From Streptomyces sp. AA1529 (lineage in GTDB: Bacteria; Actinomycetota; Actinomycetes; Streptomycetales; Streptomycetaceae), in NCBI RefSeq assembly GCF_000280905.1, contig NZ_ALAP01000019.1:62001-126000 (forward strand): a stretch of DNA of 64,000 bases. The letters run 5' to 3'. Every line of letters begins with the position of its first letter. The stretch's first letter is position 1. The position numbers were made by a program, and so were the translations under genes. The notes under the pieces are model-generated. The model was not told the DNA's origin. It worked only from the letters and a program-made list of their open reading frames with translations, and did not search any database. Of the stretch, positions 17,564 through 26,883 are shown in pieces.

Positions 17564-19450
17564 GTGCGCGGTGCAAGTGGTCCTGGTCACGGCAGCCGAG
17601 CAGGGGCGCGTTCCGCACGCGCCCACGCCCTCGCCGTGCTGCGGGTGCGCAGCACGGCGCTCGCCCTGGCGCTGCTCCCGGCCGCCGCCGCGGTGATCCT
17701 GTGGACGGGGCGCACGACGGGGCAGTTCGGCCCCGGCTGGGAGACGGCGCGCTGGTCCGTGAGCGGGTTCGCCGTCGCCGTTCTCGGCTGCGCCGCGGTC
17801 GCCGGGCTCGCCATCGCCCGGGGCCGGCCGGCCGTGTCCCCGACGGTGCCCGTCGAGGAGCACGCGGCCCCCGACCTGCACGCGCTGGTCCGCGATCTCG
17901 CGGACCGGCTGGAAGTCCCCGCGCCCTCCGCCATCGCGCTCACCCCGGACTGCGACAGCTGGCTGGAGGACCGCACCCACGCACGCGCGGGCGGCGCCCG
18001 GGGAGCGGCCCCGGTGCTGGTCATCGGCTCCCCGTTCCTGTGGTGGATGCGGGTCGCCGAACTGCGCGCACTGCTGGCCCCGGTGGTCGCCGGCACCGGC
18101 CCCTCCGCGCACCCCGACATAGCGGCGGCCCGCCGGGTCGTACGAGGGCTGGACGCGGCGGTCGCCAACGCCGCGCGCCCCGCGGGCCCGTGGAGCGGTG
18201 ACCCGGCGGCGGACGGGCCCGGCGCACCCGCGGTCCGGGGTCCCGGGCTGCTCGCGCGGGTGGTGCGCGGATGCGCGGCACCGCTGCGCCGCGCGGTGCA
18301 CCGTGCGGTGGGGCCGGTCGCCCGGCTGCTGCTCCGCGCCGCCGGACCGCACGCCGCCGCGATGGAGCAGGGCGTCGCCGCTGCCGCCGCCGACCGCGCC
18401 CAGGCCGTCGACCAGGGGTTGCGGGTCGCGGCGCAGGAGCAGGTCGGCCTCGCCTACGCCGGCTGGGACCGGCTGCTGACCCGGGTGGCGCTGCCCGCCT
18501 GGCGGCTCGGCCGGTGGCCCACCCGGCTGGACGCGGGGGTGGTCTCGGCGCTGACCGAGCTGTCCCGCCGCGACCGGCTCGCGGCGGGTTTCACCTCACG
18601 GCTCGGTGAACGTCCCGCCTGCGACCTGCTGAAGGAGCCGGGCAGCACGGACGGCGCCGTCTCGCTGCTCGCCGCCCGGATCTTCCTGGGGGTGCGCCCT
18701 CCGGTGCCCGCCGCGCACGGGGCGGCCCCGGAGTGGACGCCGGTGGACTGGGCGGCGTACCCGGAGGAGGTCGTCGACCGCATCTGGCGTGCGGAGGCCG
18801 CCCGCCTCTTCGCCGCGCTGGACGCGCTCGGCTCCCCGGAGCCGGTGGGTGCGTCCCGGCCGGCCGCACGTGCCGCGGTGCCGGTCGGCCGTCGGCTGCC
18901 GGAGTCCGCCTCCGCGCAGCCCCCCGGCGGCCCGCGGCACGGGAGCGGACCGCATGGTGGGGCGCCCGCCGGGGAGGCGGGTCCGGAGTGGGCGGGTCCC
19001 ACCCTGGCGCGGGTGCTCGACCGGTTCGCCGCGGTGGGCGGAACCGACGCGTTGGCAGCGCGTATCAGTGCGGAAGTGGCGCGCGAGGAGTCGGCGAGCG
19101 CCCCCGACGGCCCCGGTGCGAGCCCCGGCGCGGAGCCCCCGCCGGGTACCGGCGGTGCACATCTCGCGCCCTTGGCGCCGATGGGTCTGCCGTTGCAACC
19201 GCCGCGGAGCGGCAAGGAGCTGCTGGCCGACCATGTCACCGCGGCTGTCTGCTGCGCCGCCGTCGACACGGCGGGTGCCCTACCGGGGCTGGACTGGCTG
19301 GACGGACCGGCGCTCTACGTCGACGGCGAGCGCGCGGGCGAGCTGCCCTCGCTGGTCCTCGCCCTCGTCGAGGACGGTGAGGCGGTGGGGCTGCGGGACT
19401 GGTTGGCGGCGGCCGGGGTGCGGCCGGAGAAGCCCGTGCGGCTGGTCTGA
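17564..19450 (+). CDS. membrane protein resembling an inactive M48-type peptidase
   Basis: The protein is 628 residues from GTG 17564, with a GGGGGTGAG stretch upstream. Two membrane helices lie at about residues 25-46 and 63-85. The segment after them ('DLHALVRDLADRLEVPAPSAIALTPDCDSWLE...PVLVIGSPFLWWMRVAELRALLAPVVAG') follows the M48 metallopeptidase layout. Where active members read '.ELraVLAHElgH', this one reads AELRALLAPVVAGTG. The zinc-binding HExxH is absent, so proteolysis is unlikely. The rest is Ala/Pro-rich. It lies between purD and a DMFase-like gene; its role is unknown. Confidence 0.7.
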   Translation: MRGASGPGHGSRAGARSARAHALAVLRVRSTALALALLPAAAAVILWTGRTTGQFGPGWETARWSVSGFAVAVLGCAAVAGLAIARGRPAVSPTVPVEEHAAPDLHALVRDLADRLEVPAPSAIALTPDCDSWLEDRTHARAGGARGAAPVLVIGSPFLWWMRVAELRALLAPVVAGTGPSAHPDIAAARRVVRGLDAAVANAARPAGPWSGDPAADGPGAPAVRGPGLLARVVRGCAAPLRRAVHRAVGPVARLLLRAAGPHAAAMEQGVAAAAADRAQAVDQGLRVAAQEQVGLAYAGWDRLLTRVALPAWRLGRWPTRLDAGVVSALTELSRRDRLAAGFTSRLGERPACDLLKEPGSTDGAVSLLAARIFLGVRPPVPAAHGAAPEWTPVDWAAYPEEVVDRIWRAEAARLFAALDALGSPEPVGASRPAARAAVPVGRRLPESASAQPPGGPRHGSGPHGGAPAGEAGPEWAGPTLARVLDRFAAVGGTDALAARISAEVAREESASAPDGPGASPGAEPPPGTGGAHLAPLAPMGLPLQPPRSGKELLADHVTAAVCCAAVDTAGALPGLDWLDGPALYVDGERAGELPSLVLALVEDGEAVGLRDWLAAAGVRPEKPVRLV

Positions 19451-19556
19451 AGATCATCTTCAGCCATTTGGCGACGAAGGGTGACCACACCCTTGCGTAA
19501 TGTGATGTGCTGTCTGCCGTCACATCGGGCGCAGCGGGTACGGGGAGGGAGCAGCG

Positions 19557-21185
19557 ATGGGAACCGAGCGGACCGGACAGCCCGTACGGGAAGCCGAGCG
19601 GACCGAGCAGCAGCCCGCGTCACTCGTGCACGAGGCCGCCGGGCCGGTCGAGCCGACCCGGCGCTGGGAGTCGGGGGCGCTGGCGCACGCCGTGACCGAT
19701 CCCTTCGGCCAGGGCCCTCTGCCGTGGCTGCGGGTGAGTGAGAACTACTTCGAGAACGGTCGGCTCGTCCCCTGGTACGTGGACTGCGTCGACCCGGCCC
19801 CCGGCCAGACCTCCCGCACCCCGGAGCTGGTGCGGGAGCTGGCGGGCGGCGGCCAGACCGTGCCCCGCCCCCGGACCCGCGGACTCTCCGGCACCGGCCC
19901 GCCCGCGGCGGACGACGTGCGCTGCCAGATCAAGGGCTTCGCCTCGGCGGCGGGCGGCACCCCGCCCGGCGAGTCCCTCGACTTCCGGATCACCGTCAAT
20001 CCGCCGCAGCCCTTCAGCGTCGACGTCTACCGGATCGGCCACTACGGCGGCGCGGGCGCCACCAAGGTCACCACCAGTCCGCGGCTGTCCGGCATCATGC
20101 AGCCCGCGCCGCTCACCGCCGAACGCACCGTCTCCTGCCACCACTGGTGGCTCTCCTGGCGCCTCCAGATCCCCGACTACTGGTCCACCGGCGCCTACGT
20201 CGCCGTCCTGACCACGGCCGACGGGCACCGCTCGCACATCCCCTTCACCGTCCGCGACCGCGACCCGGCCGATCTGCTCCTGATCCTCCCGGACGTCACG
20301 TGGCAGGCGTACAACCTCTTCCCCGAGGACGGCCGCACCGGCGCCAGCCTCTACCACGCCTGGGACGAGGAGGGGCGGCTGATCGGCGAGAGCAGGGCGG
20401 CGATGACCGTCTCGTTCGACCGCCCCTACGCCGGCTCCGGCCTCCCGCTGCACGTCGGGCACGCCTACGACTTCATCCGCTGGGCCGAGCGGTACGGCTA
20501 CGACCTGGCCTACGCCGACACCCGCGACCTGCACGCCGGGCACATCGACCCCACCCGCTACCGGGCCCTGGTCTTCCCCGGCCACGACGAGTACTGGTCC
20601 GTGCCGATGCGCCGGGCGGCCGAACGCGCCCGGGACAGCGGCACGTCGCTGGTCTTCCTCTCCGCCAACACCATGTACTGGCAGGTCGAACTCGAAGCGC
20701 TGCCCTCCGGTGCCGCCGACCGGCTGCTGACCTGCCGAAAACGGCGCGGGCCCGGGCGCCCCGCACTCTGGCGCGAGCAGGGCGAGCCCGAGCAGGCGCT
20801 GCTGGGCATCCAGTACGCCGGACAGGTCGCCGAGCCCTACCCGCTGATCGTCCGGAACGCCGACCACTGGCTGTGGGCGGCCACCGAGGCGTACGAGGGC
20901 GACGAACTGCCCGGCCTCGTCGCCGGCGAGGCCGACCGCTACTACCCGCGCACCGCGCTGCCCCAGCACACCTCCCGGATCCTGCTGGCGCACTCCCCCT
21001 ACCGCGACCGCGCCGGCGCACTCCGCCACCAGGAGACCTCGCTCTACCGCGCACCCTCCGGAGCGCTGGTCTTCTCCTCCGGCTCCTTCGCCTGGTCCCC
21101 GGCCCTGGACCGCCCCGGCTACATCGACACCAGGGTCCAGCGCGCCACCAGCAACCTCCTGGACCGCATCTGCAGCAGGGAGTGA
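19557..21185 (+). CDS. N,N-dimethylformamidase beta-subunit-like protein
   Basis: The protein is 542 residues from ATG 19557 with GGGAGGGAG upstream. The middle and end match the DMFase large-subunit C-terminal domain: 'FSVDVYRIGHYGGAGATKV', 'DLLLILPDVTWQAYNLFPEDG', 'HVGHAYDFIRWAERYGYDLAYADTRDLH', 'ALVFPGHDEYWSVPMRRAAE' and 'LVFLSANTMYWQVEL'. Real DMFases need a small alpha subunit, and none is encoded nearby. The family also includes many actinobacterial proteins of unknown function. No signal peptide is clear at the N-terminus. Catalytic identity is therefore not proven. Confidence 0.85.
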   Translation: MGTERTGQPVREAERTEQQPASLVHEAAGPVEPTRRWESGALAHAVTDPFGQGPLPWLRVSENYFENGRLVPWYVDCVDPAPGQTSRTPELVRELAGGGQTVPRPRTRGLSGTGPPAADDVRCQIKGFASAAGGTPPGESLDFRITVNPPQPFSVDVYRIGHYGGAGATKVTTSPRLSGIMQPAPLTAERTVSCHHWWLSWRLQIPDYWSTGAYVAVLTTADGHRSHIPFTVRDRDPADLLLILPDVTWQAYNLFPEDGRTGASLYHAWDEEGRLIGESRAAMTVSFDRPYAGSGLPLHVGHAYDFIRWAERYGYDLAYADTRDLHAGHIDPTRYRALVFPGHDEYWSVPMRRAAERARDSGTSLVFLSANTMYWQVELEALPSGAADRLLTCRKRRGPGRPALWREQGEPEQALLGIQYAGQVAEPYPLIVRNADHWLWAATEAYEGDELPGLVAGEADRYYPRTALPQHTSRILLAHSPYRDRAGALRHQETSLYRAPSGALVFSSGSFAWSPALDRPGYIDTRVQRATSNLLDRICSRE

Positions 21186-21395
21186 CACCCGCGGGCGCCG
21201 CACGGCTCGCCGCCGGGCCCTGTCCCGGTACCCGGGCCCGTGCGCCGTGTCCGGCCGCGGGGTGTGCGGGTGAACCGCGGGGCCGCCGCGAGCCCGCGGG
21301 GCGTACCGCCGGGCACCCGGCGCGGGTGACAAGGAAGAATCGGGGCACCTGTAGGAAGCGCCGCAGGAAGCCGGCCCCCGCTGAGGAGAAAGAAC

Positions 21396-22316
21396 GTGAC
21401 GGGATTCGTCGAAAAGCCCGAGCCCGCCCAGGTCCCCGGCCTGGTGCACCTGCACACGGGCAAGGTGCGCGACCTCTACCGGAACGAGGACGGCGACCTG
21501 GTGATGGTCGCCACCGACCGGCTGTCCGCCTTCGACTGGGTGCTGCCGACCCTCATCCCGGACAAGGGCCGCGTCCTCACCCGGTTGTCCCTGTGGTGGT
21601 TCGAGCAGTTGGAGGACCTGCTGCCCAACCACGTGCTCAGCACCGACGTGCCCGCGGGCGCCCCCGCCGACTGGGCGGGCCGCACCATGATCTGCCGCTC
21701 CCTGCGGATGCTGCCCGTCGAGTGCGTGGCCCGCGGCTACCTGGCCGGGTCCGGGCTGGCCGAGTACCAGGAGTCCCGCACCGTCTGCGGACTCGCCCTG
21801 CCGGACGGCCTGGAGAACGGTTCCGAGCTGCCCGGTTCGCTCTTCACCCCGGCCACCAAGGCGGCCGTCGGCGAGCACGACGAGAACGTCGACTACGAGG
21901 AGGTGGCCCGCCGGCTCGGCCCCGAGACCGCCGCCGCGCTGCGGCAGTCCACCCTCGCCGCGTACGACCGCGCCCGCGACATCGCCCGCGAGCGGGGCAT
22001 CATCCTGGCCGACACCAAGTTCGAGTTCGGCTGGGACGACAACCGCACCGAGAACGGCGAACCGGTGCTCACCCTCGCCGACGAGGTCCTCACCCCCGAC
22101 TCGTCCCGCTTCTGGCCCGCCGACCAGTGGCAGCCAGGACGCTCCCAGCCCTCGTTCGACAAGCAGTACGTCCGCGACTGGCTGGTCTCCGCCGAGTCCG
22201 GCTGGGACCGTACCTCCGAGCAGCCGCCGCCCGCGCTGCCCGAGGCCGTCGTGGAGGCCACCCGCACCCGCTACATCGAGGCGTACGAACGCCTCACGGG
22301 CGTCCCCTGGAGCTGA
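21396..22316 (+). CDS. purC: phosphoribosylaminoimidazole-succinocarboxamide synthase (SAICAR synthetase)
   Basis: PurC couples CAIR with aspartate using ATP, step 8 of IMP synthesis. The protein is 306 residues from GTG 21396 with GAGGAGAAAG upstream. Motifs include 'GKVRDLY', 'MVATDRLSAFDWVLPTLIPDKGRVL', 'VECVARGYLAGSGLAEY', 'TPATKAAVGEHDENV' and 'LADTKFEFGWDD'. It is the longer form found in actinobacteria and yeast rather than the 237-residue E. coli form. It stands alone and is followed by a hairpin and tRNA-Gly on the other strand. Confidence 0.97.
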   Translation: MTGFVEKPEPAQVPGLVHLHTGKVRDLYRNEDGDLVMVATDRLSAFDWVLPTLIPDKGRVLTRLSLWWFEQLEDLLPNHVLSTDVPAGAPADWAGRTMICRSLRMLPVECVARGYLAGSGLAEYQESRTVCGLALPDGLENGSELPGSLFTPATKAAVGEHDENVDYEEVARRLGPETAAALRQSTLAAYDRARDIARERGIILADTKFEFGWDDNRTENGEPVLTLADEVLTPDSSRFWPADQWQPGRSQPSFDKQYVRDWLVSAESGWDRTSEQPPPALPEAVVEATRTRYIEAYERLTGVPWS

Positions 22317-22412
22317 CCGCCGCCCGCCCCCGCCGCTCCGGAACCGTGGCCCCCCGGAGCAGCGGCCGACGGGGGTCCCAGCAGTCCGGACACGCGGACG
22401 GCCCCCGACACG

Positions 22413-22446
22413 CGTACGGCCCCGGTCGGATGACCGGGGCCGTACG
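22413..22446 (-). terminator. hairpin downstream of tRNA-Gly
   Basis: CGTACGGCCCCGGTC (22413-22427) and its exact complement (22432-22446) form a 15-bp stem with a 4-nt loop. It lies 12 nt past the 3' end of the minus-strand tRNA and also between that tRNA and purC. It could stop transcription from both sides, although no long U-run follows. Confidence 0.75.
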
Positions 22447-22457
22447 GCTGTCTGCCG

Positions 22458-22530
22458 AGCGGACGACGAGGCTCGAACTCGCGACCTCAACCTTGGCAAG
22501 GTTGCGCTCTACCAACTGAGCTACGTCCGC
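22458..22530 (-). tRNA. tRNA-Gly (anticodon GCC), copy 1
   Basis: The 73-nt cloverleaf has acceptor GCGGACG/CGTCCGC with discriminator U, D-stem GCTC/GAGC, and anticodon stem CAACC/GGTTG with loop TTGCCAA giving GCC. The T-arm reads GCGAG TTCGAGC CTCGT. CCA is not encoded. It is identical in sequence to the tRNA at 26987-27059. Confidence 0.97.
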
Positions 22531-22617
22531 ACACTCCGCGCCGGCCCGTGGGGCCGCCGTGGTGCGGAGCCCAGTATAGCCGGACCGGGTGCGGGGCCGG
22601 ACCGTGTCCCGCGGGGC

Positions 22618-23277
22618 TCAGATCCAGCCTCGTGCGCGGGCCGTCCGGGCCGCCGCGTGCCGGTTCTCGGCGCCCAGCTTCGCGGCGGCGGCCGACAGAT
22701 AGTTGCGGACGGTTCCCTGGGTCAGCGACGCCTGTTCGGCGATCCGGGCGATCGGCGCTCCGTCCGCGGCCAGTTCCAGCAGTTCGGCCTCCCGGGCCGA
22801 CAGCGGCGAGTCCCCCGCGCTGATGGCGTCGGCGGCCAACTCGGGGTCCACGTACCGGCTGCCGCCGTGCACGCTGCGGATGATCTCCGCGAGCTGTTGG
22901 GCGGAGGCCGTCTTGGGGACGAAGCCGCGGACACCTGCCGCCAGCGCCCGCTTGAGGTGCCCCGGACGGCTGTGGCTGGTGACGATCATCGTCCGGCAGT
23001 CCGGCACCGACTCCCGCAGCGTGGCCGCGACCCGCAGCCCGTCGGTGCCCGGCATCTGCAGATCGAGCACGGCCACGTCCGGGCGGTGCGCCCGGGCCAT
23101 GGCCAGCGCCTCGGGCCCGGAGGCCGCCTCGGCGACGATGACCAGATCGTCCTCCAGCGCCAGCAGGGCGGCGAGCGCGCCGCGGATCAGATGCTCGTCG
23201 TCGGCCAGCAGCACCCGGACGGCGTCCCCGCCGGACGCCGCCGCCACCTCGCCGGAGTCCGCGGTTTCCTCACCCAT
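22618..23277 (-). CDS. NarL/LuxR-type response regulator
   Basis: The protein is 219 residues from ATG 23277 with GGGGAAAG upstream. The receiver domain begins 'VRVLLADDEHLIRGALAALLALED'. Its phospho-acceptor is D72 in 'DVAVLDLQMPGTDGL', with the switch Thr/Ser in 'MIVTSHSRPG' and Lys in 'GFVPKTAS'. The C-terminal HTH_LuxR reads 'LSAREAELLELAADGAPIARIAEQASLTQGTVRNYLSAAAAKLGAENRHAAARTARARGWI'. This is the DesR-like subfamily. It overlaps the kinase gene by 8 bp. The adjacent ABC exporter (24.9-26.8 kb) is a likely target. Confidence 0.96.
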   Translation of the reverse strand: MGEETADSGEVAAASGGDAVRVLLADDEHLIRGALAALLALEDDLVIVAEAASGPEALAMARAHRPDVAVLDLQMPGTDGLRVAATLRESVPDCRTMIVTSHSRPGHLKRALAAGVRGFVPKTASAQQLAEIIRSVHGGSRYVDPELAADAISAGDSPLSAREAELLELAADGAPIARIAEQASLTQGTVRNYLSAAAAKLGAENRHAAARTARARGWI

Positions 23278-24712
23278 GGCTTTCCCCTCTCGCCGCACCG
23301 GTTCCCTCGCCGACCGCGGCGTCGGCGAGCCCGGCCGCCTCCGGCCCCGCCTCCGCGGCCCCCGGTCCCGTCCCCGCGGCCCCCGGTCCCGCTTCCTCCG
23401 GCGCCGGACTGTCACCGGAGGAAGCGGGACCGCCGGGACCGCCGGGGCCGTCCGGGGCTTCCGGCGGTGGGTGCGGGCGCCGGGAGCCGGACGCCGGGAT
23501 CTCGGCCCGCAGCCGGAAGACCCGCGCCGTCTCGTCGCGCTCGCCGGTCAGCGTGCCGTCCACGGCGGCCAGCCGTTCCCGGAGGCCGGTGAGCCCGCTG
23601 CCGCCCCGGCTCTGGTCCGGGCGCAGTCCGTCGTTCTCCATCACCAGCGCGGTGGCGCCCGCCGCGTCGCGGGTCAGCCGGATCACGCAGCAGTTCGCCT
23701 CGGCGTGCCGCAGCACGTTGGTGGCCCCTTCGCGGACCACCCAGCCCAGGGCCGCCTGCGCGCCGGACTCCAGGCCCGGCTGCGCGGACTCGATCCGGCA
23801 GTCCACCCCCGCGGCACGCAGCACCGCACGCGCCCCGGCCAGTTCGGTCTCCAGCCCCGTCTCGCGGTAGCCGCGGACGACGGCCCGCACCTCCGTCTGC
23901 GACGCGCGCGCGAGCTCCTGCACCTCCCGCATCTGCTCGGCGGCCGATGCGGCGTCCCGGCGGGCGAGCTGGGTGGCCAGCTCGCTCTTGAGGGCGATGA
24001 CGGACAGGTCGCGGCCCATCACATCGTGCAGGTCGCGGCTGAAGCGCAGGCGTTCCTCCGCGACCGCGAGCTGTGCCTGCGCCTCTCGCGCCCCGTCGAG
24101 CTCCCGCATCACCGCCAGGTACCAGGCCGAACAGCGCGGCGAGAAGATCCCGACCAGCCCGCCGATCGCCAGGACGAACAGCGTGCCGAGCAGTGCCGGC
24201 CAGGTCGTCCCGGCCGCGGCGAACGCGGCGGTGATCAGTACGCAGCCTCCGGCGGTCACGACCGCCGAGCGGCGGCGCGGCACGACGAGCCCGTAGACGC
24301 CCGTCAGACTCGGGAGCCCGGCGAACAGCGCCATCGTGGGCGCGGGGTTGTCGTCGGCCACCCAGCCCCGCGCGATCAGGGCGGTGACCAGCGCGGTGGT
24401 GAGCAGGAACGTCACGAGTCCGGTGACCAGCAACCGGCGGGGCGGGTCCTGCTCGGTGCCCAGATAGGTGTCGATGCCGCGCCGCAGGCCGCGCACCCCC
24501 AGCAGACACTGGAGGAGCCCCAGCACGACGACGGCTCCCCCCATGGCCGTCGCCGCCGGCGGTCCCGCCACCTGCACCGCGAACTGCGGCATACCGCTCA
24601 CGTAGAAGATCCAGGGGGAGAGCAGCAGCAACCAGTACGTCGAGACCTCGACCTGTTGCAGCTTGCTGCGCCGCTGCCACTTCCGCCGCTTCTCCCGGCC
24701 CCAGTGGATCAT
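23270..24712 (-). CDS. DesK-type sensor histidine kinase
   Basis: The protein is 480 residues. About five N-terminal membrane helices lie within residues 25-160. Then comes the HisKA_3 dimerisation helix 'ERLRFSRDLHDVMGRDLSVIALKSELATQL', with phospho-acceptor H229. The ATPase domain follows with 'GWVVREGATNVLRHAEANCCVIRLT', 'LVMENDGL' and 'GGSGLTGLRERLAAVDG'. The last 80 residues are an Ala/Gly/Pro-rich low-complexity tail. No extracytoplasmic sensor domain exists, so it probably senses the membrane itself. DesK-like kinases next to ABC-2 exporters are common in Streptomyces. It pairs with the overlapping regulator. Confidence 0.95.
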   Translation of the reverse strand: MIHWGREKRRKWQRRSKLQQVEVSTYWLLLLSPWIFYVSGMPQFAVQVAGPPAATAMGGAVVVLGLLQCLLGVRGLRRGIDTYLGTEQDPPRRLLVTGLVTFLLTTALVTALIARGWVADDNPAPTMALFAGLPSLTGVYGLVVPRRRSAVVTAGGCVLITAAFAAAGTTWPALLGTLFVLAIGGLVGIFSPRCSAWYLAVMRELDGAREAQAQLAVAEERLRFSRDLHDVMGRDLSVIALKSELATQLARRDAASAAEQMREVQELARASQTEVRAVVRGYRETGLETELAGARAVLRAAGVDCRIESAQPGLESGAQAALGWVVREGATNVLRHAEANCCVIRLTRDAAGATALVMENDGLRPDQSRGGSGLTGLRERLAAVDGTLTGERDETARVFRLRAEIPASGSRRPHPPPEAPDGPGGPGGPASSGDSPAPEEAGPGAAGTGPGAAEAGPEAAGLADAAVGEGTGAARGESHG

Positions 24713-24865
24713 CGGTGGCCCGCCTCCCGTTCCGGAGCGCGCCTTTCCCGTTCCGGCGCGCTCCGGCCACCGTAAGCGGCTCGGCCCCCGGACGGGGCGG
24801 TCGGCCGCGAGGGGCGGACGCCCGGATCCCGGGAGGCCGCCCCTCGCGGCCCGCGGGGCCGCCGG

Positions 24866-25696
24866 TCAGCGGCGGGGCTCCCACCGGAACCGCTTGCGCA
24901 CCGCGTAGCCGCCCAGCGCCGTCCAGGCCACCGCGACCGCGAGCGCCCGCAGCGTCTCCGGACCGCTGAGCTGCTCCGTCCAGCCGCTCCGCAGCAGGTC
25001 CATGACCGGCGTCATCGGCAGCCAGCGGCAGAACTCGGCGATCCGGTCGGGGTAGATCTCCAGCGGGATGAAGACCCCCGACCCCGCGAACGTCGCCAGC
25101 ATCAGCGGCATCGGGGTGAGCTGTGCCAGCTCGGTGGTGCGGGTGAAGGCCGAGGAGGCGGCGGCCAGCGTCGCCATCAGCAGCATGCCGAGCAGCAGCC
25201 CGGCCACCAGCAGGTCCGGCCGGGCCGGTGCCCCCACGTCCAGCAGCACGGCCCCGCCCGTCAGCAGCAGCACCGACTGGACGATCCCGATGGTGACGGA
25301 CGGCAGCGCCGCGGCCCCGAGGATCTCCAGATCGTCCGCTTCCCCGGTGCGCAGCCGCTTGAGCACCAGCTCCTCGCGGCGGCCCACGTAGACGCCCACG
25401 AGATTGCTGTAGACGGCGAACAGCAGCACCATGCCCACCGCGCCCGGCAGCACGGTGGTGCCGACGGAGAGTCCGGTGCCGGAAAGGTCAGCCTGGTCGG
25501 CGGTGGACTTCAGGGAGAGGGCCATCACGGTCGGCAGCAGCAGCGCGATGAACAGCGCGGACCGGTTGCGCACCAGCAACGTCAGCTCCGCGCGGGCCAG
25601 CGCCCGCACCCGGCGCGCCGACAGCCTGCGCCATGTCCCCGCGCGGGTGTTCCGCACCGGCTTCCCGGCCGGTGCCGTGGTCGTCGTCCCGCTCAT
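24866..25696 (-). CDS. ABC-2 type exporter permease
   Basis: The permease is 276 residues from ATG 25696, within the ATGA overlap with the ATPase gene. It has six expected membrane helices: about residues 45-65, 84-105, 130-150, 163-185, 195-215 and 245-265. The typical ABC2 block 'ELAQLTPMPLMLATFAGSGVFIPLEIYPDRIAEFCRWLPMTPVMDLLRSGW' is present. It forms the channel of a DrrAB-like exporter with the upstream ATPase. It is located directly before the sensor kinase on the same strand. Confidence 0.93.
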   Translation of the reverse strand: MSGTTTTAPAGKPVRNTRAGTWRRLSARRVRALARAELTLLVRNRSALFIALLLPTVMALSLKSTADQADLSGTGLSVGTTVLPGAVGMVLLFAVYSNLVGVYVGRREELVLKRLRTGEADDLEILGAAALPSVTIGIVQSVLLLTGGAVLLDVGAPARPDLLVAGLLLGMLLMATLAAASSAFTRTTELAQLTPMPLMLATFAGSGVFIPLEIYPDRIAEFCRWLPMTPVMDLLRSGWTEQLSGPETLRALAVAVAWTALGGYAVRKRFRWEPRR

Positions 25697-26781
25697 GCCC
25701 GAACCCCCGTCCTCGTCCCGGCACCGGTACCGGCGCCGGTCGTCGTGCCCGTTCCGCTGTCCGCTCCGGTGCCGGTGGCGGAGCCGGTGCCTGTTCCGGT
25801 GTCTGTTCCGGTGCCGGGTCCCGTCCGGTCCGGGCCGGATTCCGGCCGGTTGCCCGCCTCGGCGATCTCCAGGAACGCCTCCTCCAGCGAGGCCGACCGT
25901 GCTTGCAGACCCTCCAGCGTGATGCCGGACTCGCGGGCCCAGACCAGCACCTCGGTGAGCGCCCATTGCAGCTCGTGCGTCCGCACCGCCACCGTCCGGC
26001 CGTCCACGGCGGCCGGTACGTTCAACGGCAGCCGCTCGGGAAGCACACCGCGGGGGAGGCGGAAGGTGATCCGCGAGGGGCGCTCGGCCACCACCTGTTC
26101 GGGGGTCCCCGAGGCGACGATCCGTCCGGCCTGCATGATCGCCAGCCGGTCCGCGAGCTGCTCGGCCTCCTCCAGATAGTGGGTGGTCAGCAGCACCGTG
26201 GTGCCCTCGGCCCGCAGGTTGCGCACCAACTCGGCGGTGTCCCGGCGCCCTTCGGGGTCCATGCCGGTGGTCGGCTCGTCCAGGAAGAGCACTTCGGGCC
26301 GCCCGGTCAGCGCCAGCGCCAGATCCAGCCGCCGCCGTTCGCCGCCGGAGAGCTGTTTGACCCGTACGCCGGACCGGCCGCCGAGCCCGACGATCTCCAG
26401 AGCTTCCTGCGGCGGCCGGGCCTCGCTGGTGACGCCGGCCCACATCGTCGCGGTCTCCGCGACGGTGAGTTCGGAGGGGAAGCCGCCTTCCTGGAGCATC
26501 ACCCCGGTGCGGGGGCGGACGAAGGCGCGTTCGCCGTACGGGTCGAATCCCAGCACCCGCACGGTGCCGGCACTGGGACGGGCCAGTCCCTCCAGCACCT
26601 CCACCGTGGAGGTCTTGCCGGCTCCGTTGGTGCCCAGCAGCGCGAAGATCTCCCCTTCCCGCACCGAGAACGACACGTCCCGTACCGCTTCGAATCCTTG
26701 CTCGGTCTGCTCCTTGCGGCGCCCGGAGCCGGCCCGGCCCGCGTAGCGGCGCTTGAGTCCTTCGACCTCGATCGCGTCCAT
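25693..26781 (-). CDS. ABC-2 type exporter, ATP-binding protein
   Basis: The protein is 362 residues. Its motifs are Walker A GTNGAGKTS, signature LSGGERRRL, Walker B VLFLDEPTTGMDP and the H-loop TTHYL. A short Gly/Arg-rich insert (residues 14-27) precedes the Walker A region. The last 50 residues after 'RPESGPDRTG' are a Gly-Thr repeat tail encoded by imperfect 6-bp repeats (25720-25830), unusual for this family and probably disordered. It is DrrA-like and translationally coupled to the permease. The divergent gap to tRNA-Gly copy 2 holds its promoter and an 8-bp tandem repeat. Confidence 0.94.
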   Translation of the reverse strand: MDAIEVEGLKRRYAGRAGSGRRKEQTEQGFEAVRDVSFSVREGEIFALLGTNGAGKTSTVEVLEGLARPSAGTVRVLGFDPYGERAFVRPRTGVMLQEGGFPSELTVAETATMWAGVTSEARPPQEALEIVGLGGRSGVRVKQLSGGERRRLDLALALTGRPEVLFLDEPTTGMDPEGRRDTAELVRNLRAEGTTVLLTTHYLEEAEQLADRLAIMQAGRIVASGTPEQVVAERPSRITFRLPRGVLPERLPLNVPAAVDGRTVAVRTHELQWALTEVLVWARESGITLEGLQARSASLEEAFLEIAEAGNRPESGPDRTGPGTGTDTGTGTGSATGTGADSGTGTTTGAGTGAGTRTGVRA

Positions 26782-26883
26782 GCCCCCAGGTTTCCGCCGG
26801 TCGGGGCGCGCGGGCAGTGCACGCGGTCATGGGTGTGGATGACGAATGTCATCGGAGGGCGGCGGAGGCCGGTGCCGCGACTT

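Noticed and set aside
19557..21185. Active N,N-dimethylformamidase
   Set aside because: The alpha subunit gene is missing nearby and the family contains many non-DMFase members, so only the family similarity is claimed.
19620..22499. A 959-codon minus-strand frame
   Set aside because: It is antisense to the DMFase-like gene and purC and even runs into tRNA-Gly. It has no domain.
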